From positions 30,891,869 to 30,955,868 of the forward strand of contig NC_023754.2 in assembly GCF_000499845.2 (NCBI RefSeq): a stretch of DNA of 64,000 nt. Reading direction: 5' to 3'. Below the pieces are notes generated by a model. That model had not been told where the DNA came from. It searched no databases and saw nothing but the letters and a program-made list of their open reading frames with translations. Below, in pieces: positions 39,591 through 51,900 of this stretch (position 1 is the first letter of the stretch; each line of letters begins with the position of its first letter). The DNA comes from Phaseolus vulgaris (Eukaryota; Streptophyta; Magnoliopsida; Fabales; Fabaceae). Made by a program: the position numbers and the translations under genes.

Positions 39591-40019
39591 GTGATTTCCA
39601 AACCTTAGGTCAAAACTCAACAAATGGATAATATATTTTTTATTTTTTATTTTTCTTACAATTGTTTTTTTTTTTAGTATTTGTTGTTCTATCAATACAC
39701 ATATTACTAATTTTTGTATAGTTAAATATGGGATTTTTAAGGACAACCTTGTTATATTTATTCAGGGAAAGTCACATATAATATAATACTTTATCTAAAT
39801 TTCCTTACTACACTTATTTCTTTGTTATATTATTGCTTCAAATTTTAAATATCAATAAGAGAAAATATTATTATTTTATTAATTATAAAAGAATACTTTA
39901 TATATTACATGTAAGAAAAAAATTGAAAGAAAAGGGGGTTGCATAACCATTCATACCATTTATTCCGTTCCTTAAACCATTGAAATTGAGCCTCAAATAT
40001 TAGAAGAAAGAGATTCCTA

Positions 40020-40028
40020 AAACCCTAA
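40020..40028 (+). promoter_or_regulatory. telo-box upstream of MORF1
   Basis: A perfect AAACCCTAA lies 25 bp before the start codon, with a second partial one (AAAACCCTAC) at about 40035-40044. Telo-boxes are frequent near start sites of plant genes for translation and organelle biogenesis, which fits the gene. Confidence 0.45.
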
Positions 40029-40052
40029 TCTTCCAAAACCCTACACTCTCTC

Positions 40053-42226
40053 ATGGCGTCGTCGTTAATTCGCCTCCGCCGAACCCTCAGAGCACTCTCC
40101 GGCGTCACCCACTCCATCTCCGCCGCGCATGCGTCGTCCATTTCGGCCCCTATCAGGTGCGCCGTTCCATGGAGTTCCCACTCTCCGAAGGGTGTGGTTC
40201 AGTCCCGTTCTTTCAGGTCATCATCAGCTTCTTTTCTCTCTGTTAGATCCTCGCAGAGCAACATCCCCGACGAGATTGGTCCCGATACCATTCTCTTCGA
40301 GGGCTGCGACTACAACCACTGGCTCTTCGTCATGGACTTCCCCCGAGACAACAAACCCTCTCCCGAAGACATGGTTCGCGCTTATGAGGAAACTTGTGCC
40401 AAAGGCCTCAACATCAGGTTCCTCACTTCATCTCTCGTACAACTCTTCCTATCACAATGTTTTGATTATAACTCGTTCGCATACACCAAAAATAAGTTAG
40501 ATTATGAAAAAAATATCGATGAGTGCGAGCAACACACTCTATTATCGATAACTGCAAAATCATGTGTGGAGGTCGTTGATTAAAATTAGAAACAGTGAAA
40601 TTTTGTGATTTTCAGCCAATTTTAGTTGAGAGCGTGTTGATGTGTTGGTACTGGTGGTCTTTACTTGAATATTTGGGTTTTTTTTCAGTGTGGAAGAGGC
40701 GAAGAAGAAGATATATGCGTGCAGTACAACAACTTACACAGGCTTTCAGGCAGTCATGACCGAAGAAGAGTCTAAAAAATTTGAAGGTATTTGTTCCTGC
40801 TTCTCACTCTCGAATTCCATGATCATGTCGAGAAAATATAATTTGGTGTTTGATTTGTTGCATCTTAACAGGTCTTCCTGGAGTCATCTTTGTGCTACCA
40901 GATTCCTATATTGATCCAGTGAACAAGCAGTACGGGGGTATGGTTATTTTTTTCTTTTCAGAAGTTTGATTGGATTTATTCATTACTTGTTCAAATTTCA
41001 GTATTTGCTATATCATGTGCACTTCAACAGTTTGCTACCCTTTTGATTACAAGAATGTTTCTGAAATAAAGTTTTCGTGGTTGATAAATAGGAGATCAGT
41101 ACATTGATGGAACTATTATCCCTCGACCTCCACCAGTACAGTATGGGAGAAATCAAGGAAGACGAGACCGGAATAGGAGTCCTGGTCAGTACAACCGACA
41201 AGAGAATCCCTCTTATAATAGTCAGGAGTCCATGCATGGGGATGGAAGGAACTATGGACCTTCACAAAATTATCCACCCTCACAGAACTATGGTCAAGCA
41301 TCACAGAATTATCCACCTCAGCAGAACTATGGTCAATCATCACAGAATTATCCGCCTCAGCAGAACTATGGCCAAGCATCTCAGAATTATCCACCCCAAC
41401 AGAAATATGGCCAGACCTCACAGAACAATCCTTCCCAACAAAGTTATGGCCAGACATCACAGAACAATCCTTCCCAACCAAATTATGGCCAGACATCACA
41501 GAACAATCCTCCCCAACAAAATTATGGCCAGACATCACAGAACAATCCTCCCCAGCCAAATTATGGTCAATCATCTCAGAATTATCCACCACAACAGAGA
41601 TATGGCCAGACATCACAGAACTATTCTCCCCAACAAAATTATGGCCAAGCATCACACAATTATCCACCCCAACAGAATTATGGTCAGGCATCACGCAATT
41701 TTCCACCCCAACAAAATTACGGTCAGACACCACAAAATTATCCACCCCAGGAGAACTTTAATCAAGCATCGCAGAATTATCCACCTCATGCTCAGCAGCA
41801 GGGCTTTGGACCTCCAGGACAAGGGGAAAGGAGTTATATGCCACAGCAGAACTTTGGACGACCGGGACAAGGGGAAAGAAGAGATACTGTGCCTAGGCAT
41901 GGTGCTTCAGATGTGAGGGATGATACTTTTATACCGTCATACATGAAGGAATTTGAACAGGCTGAGCAGCAGGGGAATCAACCTTCTGGCCGAGGCAATT
42001 TTACTGGAGAGGTATTGTAGAGAACCAAAATTGAGTACATTCAAGTTTCTGAGTCAAATTAGTCAGAATAGAGATTAAAACTGATGTTAATATTTAGTTC
42101 AATATATTTTATTGCGGGTCTGTATTCGTTGAGGCTAGATCTTTGCTATTGGAAAAAATTTCAACTTTGTCTCTATCAATACAAAAGATAACTTGCTTTT
42201 GTTATTTTTTGCAGGGAAGATATTGA
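40053..42226 (+). CDS. MORF1: multiple organellar RNA editing factor, MORF1 type
   Basis: Five exons encode 486 residues: 40053-40417, 40689-40786, 40872-40937, 41092-42011, 42215-42226. The N-terminus (about 1-65) is rich in Arg, Ser and Ala and lacks acidic residues, fitting a mitochondrial presequence. The MORF box (about 78-185) has [43 protein letters not shown] and [16 protein letters not shown], closest to Arabidopsis MORF1 as I recall it. MORF proteins bind PLS-type PPR proteins and are needed for C-to-U editing of mitochondrial RNA. The C-terminal half is low-complexity. Thirteen tandem 13-residue units of the type [13 protein letters not shown] span residues 234-402, followed by [16 protein letters not shown] repeats. 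The last exon adds only GRY and the stop. Confidence 0.93.
41262..41768 (+). repeat. 39-bp coding minisatellite in MORF1
   Basis: Thirteen consecutive 39-bp units each encode a 13-residue Gln/Asn/Tyr/Pro motif. Central units replace Tyr by Asn (SQNNP), so the array has sub-families that suggest local duplication of units. Array length is likely to vary between accessions. Confidence 0.9.
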
Positions 42227-43991
42227 GAGTAGTCGGAGACATGTGGGCGGCTTGTATTAAAGTACTAATCACATTCTAAGCTGATTTGCATGTCCTTTCC
42301 ATTTGGTGGAATATTGATTTATTGAGCTGTCGGTGTGTATCGATTAACTTTTAGTTCATGCACTGCTGTGACAAAGTTGGATGTGGTATGTAATTTAGTA
42401 CTGGCTGCTACCTTGTTTTTTGAACATGGTTGAACTCTGAATTTCACGTGGTACTTTGCTCTCTTACTCCTCTTTCTCGTTCTCATTGTGACGAACGAAA
42501 CAGTTAATAATTGTGAATTTGCTCTGTATCATGTGGCAAATTGGTCAGTTTCCATAGGCAGCCTAGTGCCATAGCCCACACCCAACGTCCATGTCTTACT
42601 CTTTTGTTTGATATCTTAATTTGGCATATATTTCAAGTTTTGGAAGATCTAATTCTTCTGATGATAAAAGTTGTTAGTGAGAAGTGCGGTTGAAGCAAAG
42701 AAGAAAAGGATTATTGTGCTAATGACTGAGAATAGTGGGCATTAAAACATATTCAAAGAATGTTCTTGGTCTGGCTTCAATGTGTCTGAGGCTCCCAAGG
42801 AAAATCAGACTTCTATTATCAGTGGCAGTTTTGAGGCTTAAGCTGAAATGACATGGATATATGAACTCCTTCCACGTATAATCACTGAATTCTAATGCTT
42901 CTTTACACGAACAACAATAAATATTATTCTTAACATCAATTTTAGTAAAACAATATCACTCTTTCAATAAATGTATTGGCAAAATAATGCTTTGTTGAAG
43001 AGTAAGGAAATAGATTAATTGACAAACAAAACTATTAAGACTGTTGGCAACACACTCGAAAAGGATCTACTGAAAACAAAAGATTTGCCTGATTGAAAAA
43101 AAAAACATCAAGAAAAGGAAGGGATAATAACTTTTTTTTTGCAAATAAATTTTATTTACAAGTTGAAGTTGTACCACACCAAATATAAAGTAGTCATATA
43201 AGAAAATACTAAAGATAATCACATTAAATTGCATTATTACCCATATGCTCAATAACAAAATTCTTTCTCCAATAAATTCCAAATACAAGATAATCCTTCT
43301 AAAGGCTACTAACATTGCTATAGTAAAGGTCTCGATTAAAGGGCATTACTGAACCCTAAAACAGGAACTAAATTTCTTCTTTTCAAAAGAAAATAAAAAA
43401 GAACATTAACAATTGATTACAACAAAAAATTACAGACAGACGAATAAGAAAACTAGAAATTGAAATTTAATTGAATATTCTAACAACAACGCCAAATTTA
43501 ATCAATGTCATACTCAACCAAATTAAAAAATTAAAATATAAATAGCCGACTTCACAAAAACGACAATAAAATTCAATTATAATAGTTGATATGTTTTTTT
43601 TACCTATTAAATTAAGCAAATAATTGTATGGAATTAAGTAAATTAAACATAAATTATAATTAACGAACAAAATCAAGTTATCGCGTTAAAAAACAATTCC
43701 AAAATCAAGGATCAGAAGTAAAAAAAAAAAACATATTATCTAGTGCAATCTAACACAGAAATTGATGAACAGAAATCACACGAGAAAACATAATATGTTA
43801 CATATGCCAATTAGGTTAGTGCACTTAAGAATATAAATTCAACCAATAATTACAGTTAAAGTCCAATTAAATTACATTATATGAATTCTAATTGAAACTA
43901 AGTGAAATGTATTTATCCTTAAATTCATCTTGAATTAATATAATTTCAATCAAAAGATTAAAAAAAAAAACTATTAAAAATTTAGAACAAT
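42227..43991. other. intergenic region between MORF1 and tRNA-Arg
   Basis: Begins with the MORF1 3' UTR. The remainder is AT-rich with only short, unsupported ORFs. No gene is seen. Confidence 0.6.
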
Positions 43992-44065
43992 CGACCACAG
44001 TGGGAGTCGAACCCACGACCTTCTGATCCGAAGTCAGACGCGCTAATCCACTGCGCTATGCGGTC
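43992..44065 (-). tRNA. tRNA-Arg, anticodon UCG
   Basis: The minus strand folds as a full cloverleaf. The acceptor stem is GACCGCA/TGTGGTC with discriminator G. The D-arm region holds an A-box-like TAGCGCAGTGG, and the anticodon stem is TCTGA/TCAGA around the loop CTTCGGA (anticodon TCG). The T arm is GTGGGTTCGACTCCCAC. There is no intron. Downstream on the minus strand, T runs at about 43960-43980 can serve as a Pol III terminator. CCA is not encoded, as expected for a nuclear gene. Confidence 0.96.
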
Positions 44066-44310
44066 TTTGTTGACTATTCTACATTCAAATATTTTAAATA
44101 TGTTATTATTAGATCCTTTTGGTTACAACTGAACCATTGCTATAACGTATTTTTGTCAATACAAGTATGTGGGTAGTTATTTTATGCATGAACTCACTGG
44201 AAGCGACGTCGTTTCAGATAAAGTGAAAAATTAGAATAAAGCGGGAGTTAGGGTTCGAGCACAACCTTGTTCGTGTGCGAGGGTTGCAGAGAGAAGCGAA
44301 TCGAATCGGA

Positions 44311-46584
44311 ATGAGCGGTTGGGTGAAGCGACGCGGCGACGGTGTCGTCGGGAGCAGCAGAGAGGAAGATCAGCTCATAGTCACTCCATTAGGCGCCGGA
44401 AATGAGGTTGGCCGTTCCTGCGTCTACATGTCCTACAAAGGCAAAATCGTCTTGTTCGATTGCGGCATTCACCCTGCTTACTCCGGCATGGCCGCTCTCC
44501 CCTATTTCGACGAGATTGACCCTTCCACCGTCGACGTCCTCCTCATCACTCACTTCCACTTGGACCACGCCGCCTCCTTGCCCTACTTTCTCGAGAAAAC
44601 CACCTTCCGTGGCCGCGTTTTCATGACCTACGCCACCAAGGCCATTTACAAGCTCCTCTTGTCCGATTTTGTCAAAGTCAGTAAAGTCTCCGTCGAAGAC
44701 ATGCTCTATGACGAACAGGACATCAACCGCTCCATGGATAAAATCGAGGTTCTCTTCTCATTTTCGCCTTTTCTGCTTCTCGCTACTTAAATTTACTTCT
44801 CCGTCACTACTCGTAGAAGGAAAATTAACAAGGTGTGGTGAATTCAGTTTTTCGTATAAGCTAAGCAAAATCAACTTCCAATTTATTTATCTAGGGTTGT
44901 AGTTTAGTTTATCTCTTTAATGTTTGCTTACAGAAATTTGTGACTGCAGGTGATAGATTTCCATCAAACATTGGAAGTGAACGGTATTCGATTCTGGTGT
45001 TATACTGCAGGACATGTGCTTGGTGCTGCTATGTTCATGGTTGACATCGCTGGTGTCCGAGTTCTTTATACTGGAGATTATTCGCGCGAGGAAGATCGGC
45101 ATCTCCGAGCTGCTGAGACCCCACAGTTTTCCCCCGATGTTTGTATTATAGAGTCCACCTATGGTATACAGCACCATCAGCCTCGGCACACTCGGGAAAA
45201 ACGCTTCACTGATGTTATTCACTCCACCATTTCTCAGGGGGGTCGTGTGTTGATTCCAGTATTTGCCCTTGGTCGTGCACAGGAGCTCCTCCTGATCCTT
45301 GATGAGTATTGGGAAAATCATCCAGAGCTTCAGAATATACCCATCTATTATGCTTCTCCTCTTGCAAAAAAATGTTTGACCGTGTATGAAACATATACCC
45401 TTTCCATGAATGACAGGATCAAGAATGCTAAGTCGAATCCCTTTTCCTTCAAGCACGTGTCAGCTTTGAGTAGCATTGATGTTTTCAAAGATGTGGGACC
45501 GTCTGTTGTGATGGCAAGTCCTGGTGGGCTTCAGAGTGGTTTGTCACGACAACTATTTGAAATGTGGTGCTCTGATAAGAAAAATGCTTGTGTTTTACCA
45601 GGGTATGTTGTTGAAGGGACATTGGCAAAAACCATCATCAATGAACCCAAGGAGGTTACTCTCATGAATGGACTCACTGCACCGCTTAACATGCAGGTGC
45701 ACTACATTTCCTTTTCTGCTCACGCTGACTCTGCTCAAACAAGTGCTTTCTTAGAAGAGCTCAATCCCCCTAATATAATTCTTGTTCATGGGGAAGCTAA
45801 TGAGATGGGCAGGCTCAAACAGAAGCTTATGAGTCAATTTGCTGATCGCAACACCAAAATTCTTACTCCGAAAAACTGTCAATCTGTTGAAATGTATTTC
45901 AATTCCCAGAAAATGGCAAAAACCATAGGGAAGCTGGCTGAGAAAACACCGGAAGTTGGCGAAACTGTCAGTGGTTTACTGGTAAAAAAAGGCTTCACAT
46001 ACCAGATAATGGCACCTGATGATCTCCATGTCTTTTCACAACTATCAACAGCAAGCATCACTCAGAGAATTACCATTCCTTATTCTTGTGCCTTTAATGT
46101 CATTCGGCATAGACTAAAACAGATATATGAGAGTGTTGAGCAGTCAGTGGATGAGGAATCTGGAGTTCCTACATTGCAAGTCCATGACTGCGTTACTGTG
46201 AAGCAAGAATCTGAAAAGCATATCTCCTTGCATTGGGCAGCTGACCCCATTGGGGACATGGTATCAGATTCAATTGTTGCTCTGATTTTAAATATCAGCC
46301 GTGATGTCCCAAAAATAATGGATGAAGCTGATGCCGTTAAAATTGAGGAAGAGAGTGAGAAGAAGGCAGAGAAGGTTATGCATGCCCTCCTCGTTTCACT
46401 CTTTGGAGATGTGAAGAAAAGTGAAAATGGTAAATTGATAATCAGCATTGATGGGAATGTAGCAGAGCTCAACAAAGAAAGTGGGGAAGTTGAGAGTGAA
46501 AATGAAGGTCTCAAGGAAAGAGTAAAGACAGCATTCCGCCGTATTCAGAGTTCTGTGAAGCCAATTCCTCTTCCTGCACCATAG
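44311..46584 (+). CDS. CPSF73-I: cleavage and polyadenylation specificity factor 73-I
   Basis: Two exons, 44311-44748 and 44950-46584, encode 690 residues, close to Arabidopsis CPSF73-I. It is the endonuclease of the nuclear pre-mRNA 3'-end processing complex. The metallo-beta-lactamase domain shows the zinc-binding HFHLDH (81-86), His168 in TAGHVLGA, Asp189 in [10 protein letters not shown], His404 in SFSAHADS and His426 in [10 protein letters not shown]. The beta-CASP region lies between. The spacing of the last two histidines (22) equals that in human CPSF73. The C-terminal domain from about 470 contains the Glu/Lys-rich segment typical of the family. All catalytic ligands are present. The start is the first ATG giving the family N-terminus; the frame is open a little farther upstream without an ATG. 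Confidence 0.97.
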
Positions 46585-48120
46585 TCTATTCCTTTTCTTG
46601 CATTGTCTTGGGAAGGTTCAATGCCACCAAACACTTGCTCACATGAGACAGTTATCATAACATGTAGTTACTGTATCTTTAGAATGACGAGCTTGGACAC
46701 AACATTCTCTGCCCCATTTTTGTTATTCATCGAACATTTAATCATTTAGTCTTCAAATGTTTTATTAATGTGTCTTTAATTTTTCTGTCTGTCATTTTCT
46801 AGCTGATAGCGATGGTGCGCATGATTGAATACTGATCTCCTTGTTTCTAAAGCATACTGATTTTCTTTTAATTCATGAATGATTGAATTTTGCTTACCAT
46901 GGATCTTGTGCTGGGAAATACAGTGTTGGACTGTTAGGTTTGATGTTCTATTTACCTAAAAACTAGTAGTGTGTCTCAGATGATTAAGGGTTCATGATTA
47001 TCACCAAATAACTTTCGATGTTCGGAATCTTAATAAATTAAAAGAATGTAAATGATTTAGTATGCCTATTTCAGGAATGCTCTTTTAATTTTTTAACAGA
47101 AGAATCTTTGAAGTATTATTTTATTTTAATCTAATAATGTTGGTGCTAAGTGTATCTGGGATCAAAGTACGTGCAATTTGAATTTATCACGATTTGTTTC
47201 CCCATGAGATACCGACATAAAAATGGAGATTAACCAATCTGTTTTCCCCTCGCGAAATGATGATGTTAAAGAGAATATTAAAAGTTAAAACACTTTAAAT
47301 TTATAAGAAATCTTTTATTGAAAAATATAATATTTAAATCTAATGATTTTGAATAAAAAATATTATTTACCAGTTTCTTAATTGATATCTAAAGATACTC
47401 ATTGGTAGGATTCTTTAGAATGGCAGTATAAATATCATCTTAGACACTTCATCTTTTTCGCAAAATAATTTTACATTTTGTTTAAATCTTAAAAAAAATG
47501 AAGCTTTTTTTGTCTATAATTTAGTAATAAAATTGTAATAGTGACAAATTAATGTTAAAAAAGGAATTTAAATAGTTATAATTGACAGCTAACCATAAAA
47601 ATAAAATAAAAAATACTAGTTTTCTCTTAAATTTATTAAATAATCTGAATTATATTAAAAAACACGTCCTCTTTTGATCAGAATGCATAAAATATTGTCA
47701 TTCTATTGATTTCCTCATTAATATTAAACAAAAGTTAAAGATGCTAATTTTCTTGAAACAAATGAAAGACAAAAAAACACTTAATAAAATAGCATATTTC
47801 CATTTTATAGTTTATTTAAATAATTACTTGAAATATTTGTTAATTTTCAATTGCAACAGCTAATAACAAGATGGAGAGAGCAGTAATAGAATATTGGATT
47901 TTAAAGGTTATAGCAGTAATGGAGTATTAAGTTTGATGAATAACAAGTAAATGTATTAATTCCCAAGTTCAAAAGTATCAAAAGCGATGAGATGAATAAT
48001 AAGATAAGAAAACATAAAATATGGGGCTCATAAACTAGTATATGGATATTTAAAGGAATTTGAAACTAGCCTATACTCTTGAAAAAAATTTAGCAGTAAC
48101 ATCTAAGATGTCACATGACA
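46585..48120. other. 3' intergenic region between convergent CPSF73-I and ZRF1
   Basis: Contains the two 3' UTRs and AT-rich sequence. No gene or clear repeat is seen. Confidence 0.6.
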
Positions 48121-50061
48121 TTAGACTGCAGTTTTCTTGTTCCTGAAATTCTCCTTCATCATTGCAAATTTTTTCTTACACTGATTCACAGTCTTCCCAG
48201 GTACAGCTGCTGCAACTCTCTCCCACCTCTGGCTTGTTTCCTTTGGAAAGGCTTTTAGAGCTTGAACCAGTGCTCGTTCATGCACTGCAGACCACACATC
48301 CTGTTCTGAACTGGAAGAAACTCCATTAGCAGATGCAGAGTTCTGATTATCTGTATTCTTGCTGTGAGAATCTTCTGTGTTATTGGTTGAGGCAGGAGTT
48401 GGAGTTGGAGTTGATACCCCTTCTAATTCTTCTCTGGTTGTCAGTGGAGACTCAATTGATTGTGCACCAGGTTTCCTTTTCTCAAGAAAAGTGTCAAAAG
48501 CTTTTGATGAATCAGGTTTCTGGAGGAGTACAGTTTTAGTTGCCTTCATTATTTCTTCAACAGATCTTCCAGTACCAATGTATTCTGAAATAACCTCCCA
48601 TCTCCTTGAAGTTCCTTTGGGGTATTTCTGCATTCCTTTCCTCAGTAGATCAATCTCTTCTTTACTCCAAGGTTTCTCCTCCTTCTTCTCAACATTGCTT
48701 CTCGAAGCACTGCCATTAGCCTTGATGGAACCATTGGAATTTTGTTGATTGGTTTTCTCATCAGCCTTGATGGTTTTCTCATCTTTCTTAGAGCTCAGAG
48801 CGTCTCTCAAAACACTTGCTTGCTCTAATAAAACCTGCCTGCCTTCCATGTTCTCACATAGACTCCTCATCTGCTCAATATCAAGTGACATGCAAAGCCT
48901 TTCTACATCATCATCAGAAATATCAAGCAAACGTTGGGACAGAATAGGTCCTGAAAGAGTCCGGAGGCGAGCTCGCTCCTTTCGCAACAGCTTTTTCTCT
49001 TTCTCTTTGACCTTCTTCTGTTGTAAGGCAGCTTCTGCAGCTTGTCTCTCTTCCTCCTCTTTTCTCTGCTTCTCCTCCTCTGCAATTCTGGCTGCTTCTT
49101 CTTCCTGCAATTTCTTTGCCAGGAACTTAGCCTCCTTTTTCCTTTGTTTCTGAGCTTTTTCTTCTTCCTTTCTTCTAGATATTCTGGGGTCCCTCTTGTA
49201 AGCATTATCAACAAGAGTACGAATCCGTGCATAGTCCTCCTTCCTAGCTTTTTCTGTCAATTTTGCATTCTGCCTTTCCATCCACCTCTTGTGGTCTCGA
49301 GATTCAGCTTGCTCGAGATCAAACTCATCAGCATGTGGAAACTCCCTCCAACTTTTAAAGGAGTACCAAAAATTGTAGAAATTATCAACTTCTTTTAATG
49401 GAGTATTATCATCACCTAGTGTAGGAATTGGTTGATTAACCGACCATCGTCCGTTCCTCATAAAAGCAGGACCAAACACCTTAAAGAAATCTTGTGGAGC
49501 ACAATCAGTGGGAATCTCGTCATCAAACTCATCAGTGGAATCATAAATCCTTCTCTTCACAGAATCAGTCAGCACTTCATATGCTTCCTGGATTGCCTTG
49601 AAGTGACTTTCTATTTCATCCTTCTTTGCTTGTTTCGCAGCTTCAGTTTCCTCAGCCAAAAGAAGGGCAGCCTGCTTGTCAGGATGAAACCTCAAGGCAG
49701 TTTCACGATAGCTTTTACGGATTTGATCCTCAGTAGCCAGATACCTTAGATGACCCAGACCCAATAATGCATAGTGATCTTGTTGCTTGTCCCCAGTACC
49801 AGATTTCTTTTTGCTTTTGCTGCTATAAGAATCAGATGGAAGGTACGTTTGTTCCTTATCATCAACCACCTTTTTGTCATCAGCCTCATTCTTCTCTTCC
49901 TGAACACCACGAAGTTTAAGTGCAGCAGAATGGAAAGAATGACCTGCAGGTTCATATTTCAAAGCCTTCGTCGGAAGACAGTTTGAAGAGACAAAAATAG
50001 GTTGTCCATCTACAATCTCTTGTGAGTAAGTAATAAGACGGAATTTTGTATGTACAGCCAT
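48121..50061 (-). CDS. ZRF1: ZRF1/DNAJC2-type protein: J domain plus two SANT domains
   Basis: A single coding exon encodes 646 residues. The J domain (about 95-175) includes the catalytic HPD at 126-128 (LRFHPDKQ). A zuotin-type homology region follows with NFYNFWYSFKSWREFP. A long charged, coiled-coil-like segment (about 285-370) is rich in Glu, Lys and Arg. Two SANT/Myb-like domains follow: one at about 460-510 (EKPWSKEEIDLLRKGM) and one at about 590-640 (VWSAVHERALVQALKAFP). This order is that of DNAJC2/MPP11/ZRF1. The family acts both with ribosome-associated Hsp70 on nascent chains and in chromatin, where plant ZRF1 reads ubiquitinated H2A and works with Polycomb. Both SANT domains are intact. 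The coding part has no intron; the leader does. Confidence 0.95.
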   Translation of the reverse strand: MAVHTKFRLITYSQEIVDGQPIFVSSNCLPTKALKYEPAGHSFHSAALKLRGVQEEKNEADDKKVVDDKEQTYLPSDSYSSKSKKKSGTGDKQQDHYALLGLGHLRYLATEDQIRKSYRETALRFHPDKQAALLLAEETEAAKQAKKDEIESHFKAIQEAYEVLTDSVKRRIYDSTDEFDDEIPTDCAPQDFFKVFGPAFMRNGRWSVNQPIPTLGDDNTPLKEVDNFYNFWYSFKSWREFPHADEFDLEQAESRDHKRWMERQNAKLTEKARKEDYARIRTLVDNAYKRDPRISRRKEEEKAQKQRKKEAKFLAKKLQEEEAARIAEEEKQRKEEEERQAAEAALQQKKVKEKEKKLLRKERARLRTLSGPILSQRLLDISDDDVERLCMSLDIEQMRSLCENMEGRQVLLEQASVLRDALSSKKDEKTIKADEKTNQQNSNGSIKANGSASRSNVEKKEEKPWSKEEIDLLRKGMQKYPKGTSRRWEVISEYIGTGRSVEEIMKATKTVLLQKPDSSKAFDTFLEKRKPGAQSIESPLTTREELEGVSTPTPTPASTNNTEDSHSKNTDNQNSASANGVSSSSEQDVWSAVHERALVQALKAFPKETSQRWERVAAAVPGKTVNQCKKKFAMMKENFRNKKTAV

Positions 50062-51900
50062 AATGGTGGCCTTTCAGAACAAAGAAATATGTCTCCCCTC
50101 AAATTTAACACCGCAACCTGCATTCAAATAAAAACTCAGTTAGACAATTCCCAGTCCCTTGACTTCAATTAAACAAACATCTAAATCATTATTTTAATAG
50201 AATGAGATATTTTCTTTAAGAGAAAGTGGACTACAACTGCGAAGTGAAGGGAAAAAAAGGCCAATAATGCAACAAGGATGCCCAATCTCAAAGCATATTA
50301 GATACAGCAACTCTCTTGATGCAGCAATGAACGGATTAATAGAACACCAAAGATGAGCACTCTGTTAAAAACTTTTAGCTAATACACCACAGAATTTAAA
50401 ACAAGCCAAAAACTGTTTCAGAGTAGACCTAAACAACTATTGCTCCTCCAAGCAGCATTATCTAAGAAGTAAGGCCAAAATTCAGCCATATAAACATGTC
50501 ATTGCAGCCTATGCAATTTGGCATCACCAGTTAACAACATTGCCAACAGAAGGCAATCGAAATATTTTATAATGGGAAAGTAGCCATCTTACAGTGAAAA
50601 AAGAACAAAAACACAACACACTGAGCTTTGTTTTCATGAAGGTGGTAGAAGTGAGACATACAACACTGAACAGAAAAGAAGTAGCTTATTGGCAAGTTTG
50701 CACTGTACAAAGATGAAAAAGGCAACCACTGGCCTCTCAGAAAGAGGCATATTTTTTAAAAATAATGTTTTTCCAAACTAAGACGAGAAAGGGTTACAGA
50801 TACATTAAATAGGTATTCAGTTACTGCACCTGGGCTTAAAATACACGCATTGAAATACAATTAACTAGATATCAAAGAACTAAAAACATGGGTAATTAGA
50901 GGGAAAGTACTGTGTATGACCTCCGAAAGTAAATATCGATTCAGCTTCACATTAACTGCAAACATACCAAAATTCATTAAACTCTCAAACCTAAGGCAAA
51001 AAACAGTTTAGACAAACATAGTTCCGCCAATTCTTCCCACTTCCCTCCCTAACTTCATCAAACGAATAAAATAAAATAAAATCACCCCATTCAATGAAGA
51101 CAAAAGGTAAAGGAAATAACACATCCAAAACATCTTTAGTTAAGTAAAAAACAGCCTAAAGCTACCATTATGTTAACATAAAATTCATATTGTAACAGTG
51201 GTCCTGCAGAAGAGCCTTTTTCTCAAAGCATGAGAACGAAAATCCGAAAAACATGAAAAAATGAGGACAAGAAACATTGAAAAGGCATAATAATTTTTTT
51301 CTACTGAAGATTGTAATTAACTGAGTGCATGTTGGGTTCCACATCTGGGATCGACAATTAGGGTAAAATCACGTCGAAGACAATGCAAAAGCAACATGCT
51401 CCCAGATACACAGTAACAAGATTTGTGGATTTCCTTTAAGTAGTATCCAACACCAAAACTAAAAAAACTTCAACAAAGAAACCGCAGAAGATGAAAGAAC
51501 AATTATAAACGAATAAACGAAAAGTACACAAATTCAATCAACCATGAAGAAAAGAAAAAAAATAACCCAGTTAAACAAACCGAAAGGGCTGAAGCTAAAC
51601 TGAAAAGGGTTTCAGATATATGCAGAGAAAGGTTACAGCTGTACCCAGAAACCGAGAAAAGTGTAGGTGATGCAGGAGGAGAAGTGGAAGGAAAACAGAT
51701 CGTGATTGGCATGTGGGGTGTGTGATGCAGAAAGTGATGAGATGGGAAAACGAAGAGGAAGAAGAAAGATGAAAGCTTTACCAAGAAAAAAGGAGGGAGG
51801 AATCACGGAATGAAGGGAAGAAGAAGCCGACTCTGAAGAGCACAACACAAGAGAAGGAAAGCTTTGGTTTTGGTTTGGGCATTTTATATGTGGCAACACC
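50062..51900 (-). promoter_or_regulatory. ZRF1 leader with a 1.66-kb 5' UTR intron and TATA box
   Basis: Leader exon 2 covers 50062-50117 (acceptor TGAATGCAG). The intron is 50118-51781, with donor GTAAAG. Leader exon 1 starts downstream of a TATAAAA on the minus strand at about 51882-51888. Long leader introns often raise expression in plants. Boundaries are inferred from splice signals only, and no ORF in the intron looks real. Confidence 0.55.

Larger units (their letters stand above)
36988..40052. other. AT-rich intergenic DNA between divergent MLO and MORF1
   Basis: The MLO promoter lies at the left and the MORF1 promoter at the right. No gene is seen. An R1 copy occupies about 39185-39590; the rest is simple AT-rich sequence. 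Confidence 0.65.

Noticed and set aside
41116..41745. 209-codon open frame antisense to MORF1
   Set aside because: It lies exactly over the 39-bp repeat array. A repeat length divisible by three keeps other frames open, and the translation is a simple repeat without domain features.
41104..41916. 270-codon open frame overlapping MORF1 in another plus frame
   Set aside because: Same cause as the antisense frame; the MORF1 frame has the correct domain upstream and matching splice phases.
44917..46514. Minus-strand open frames over CPSF73-I
   Set aside because: Antisense shadows of a conserved coding exon.
48377..49986. Several plus-strand open frames over ZRF1
   Set aside because: Shadows of the long minus-strand coding exon with no start context, domains or splice support.
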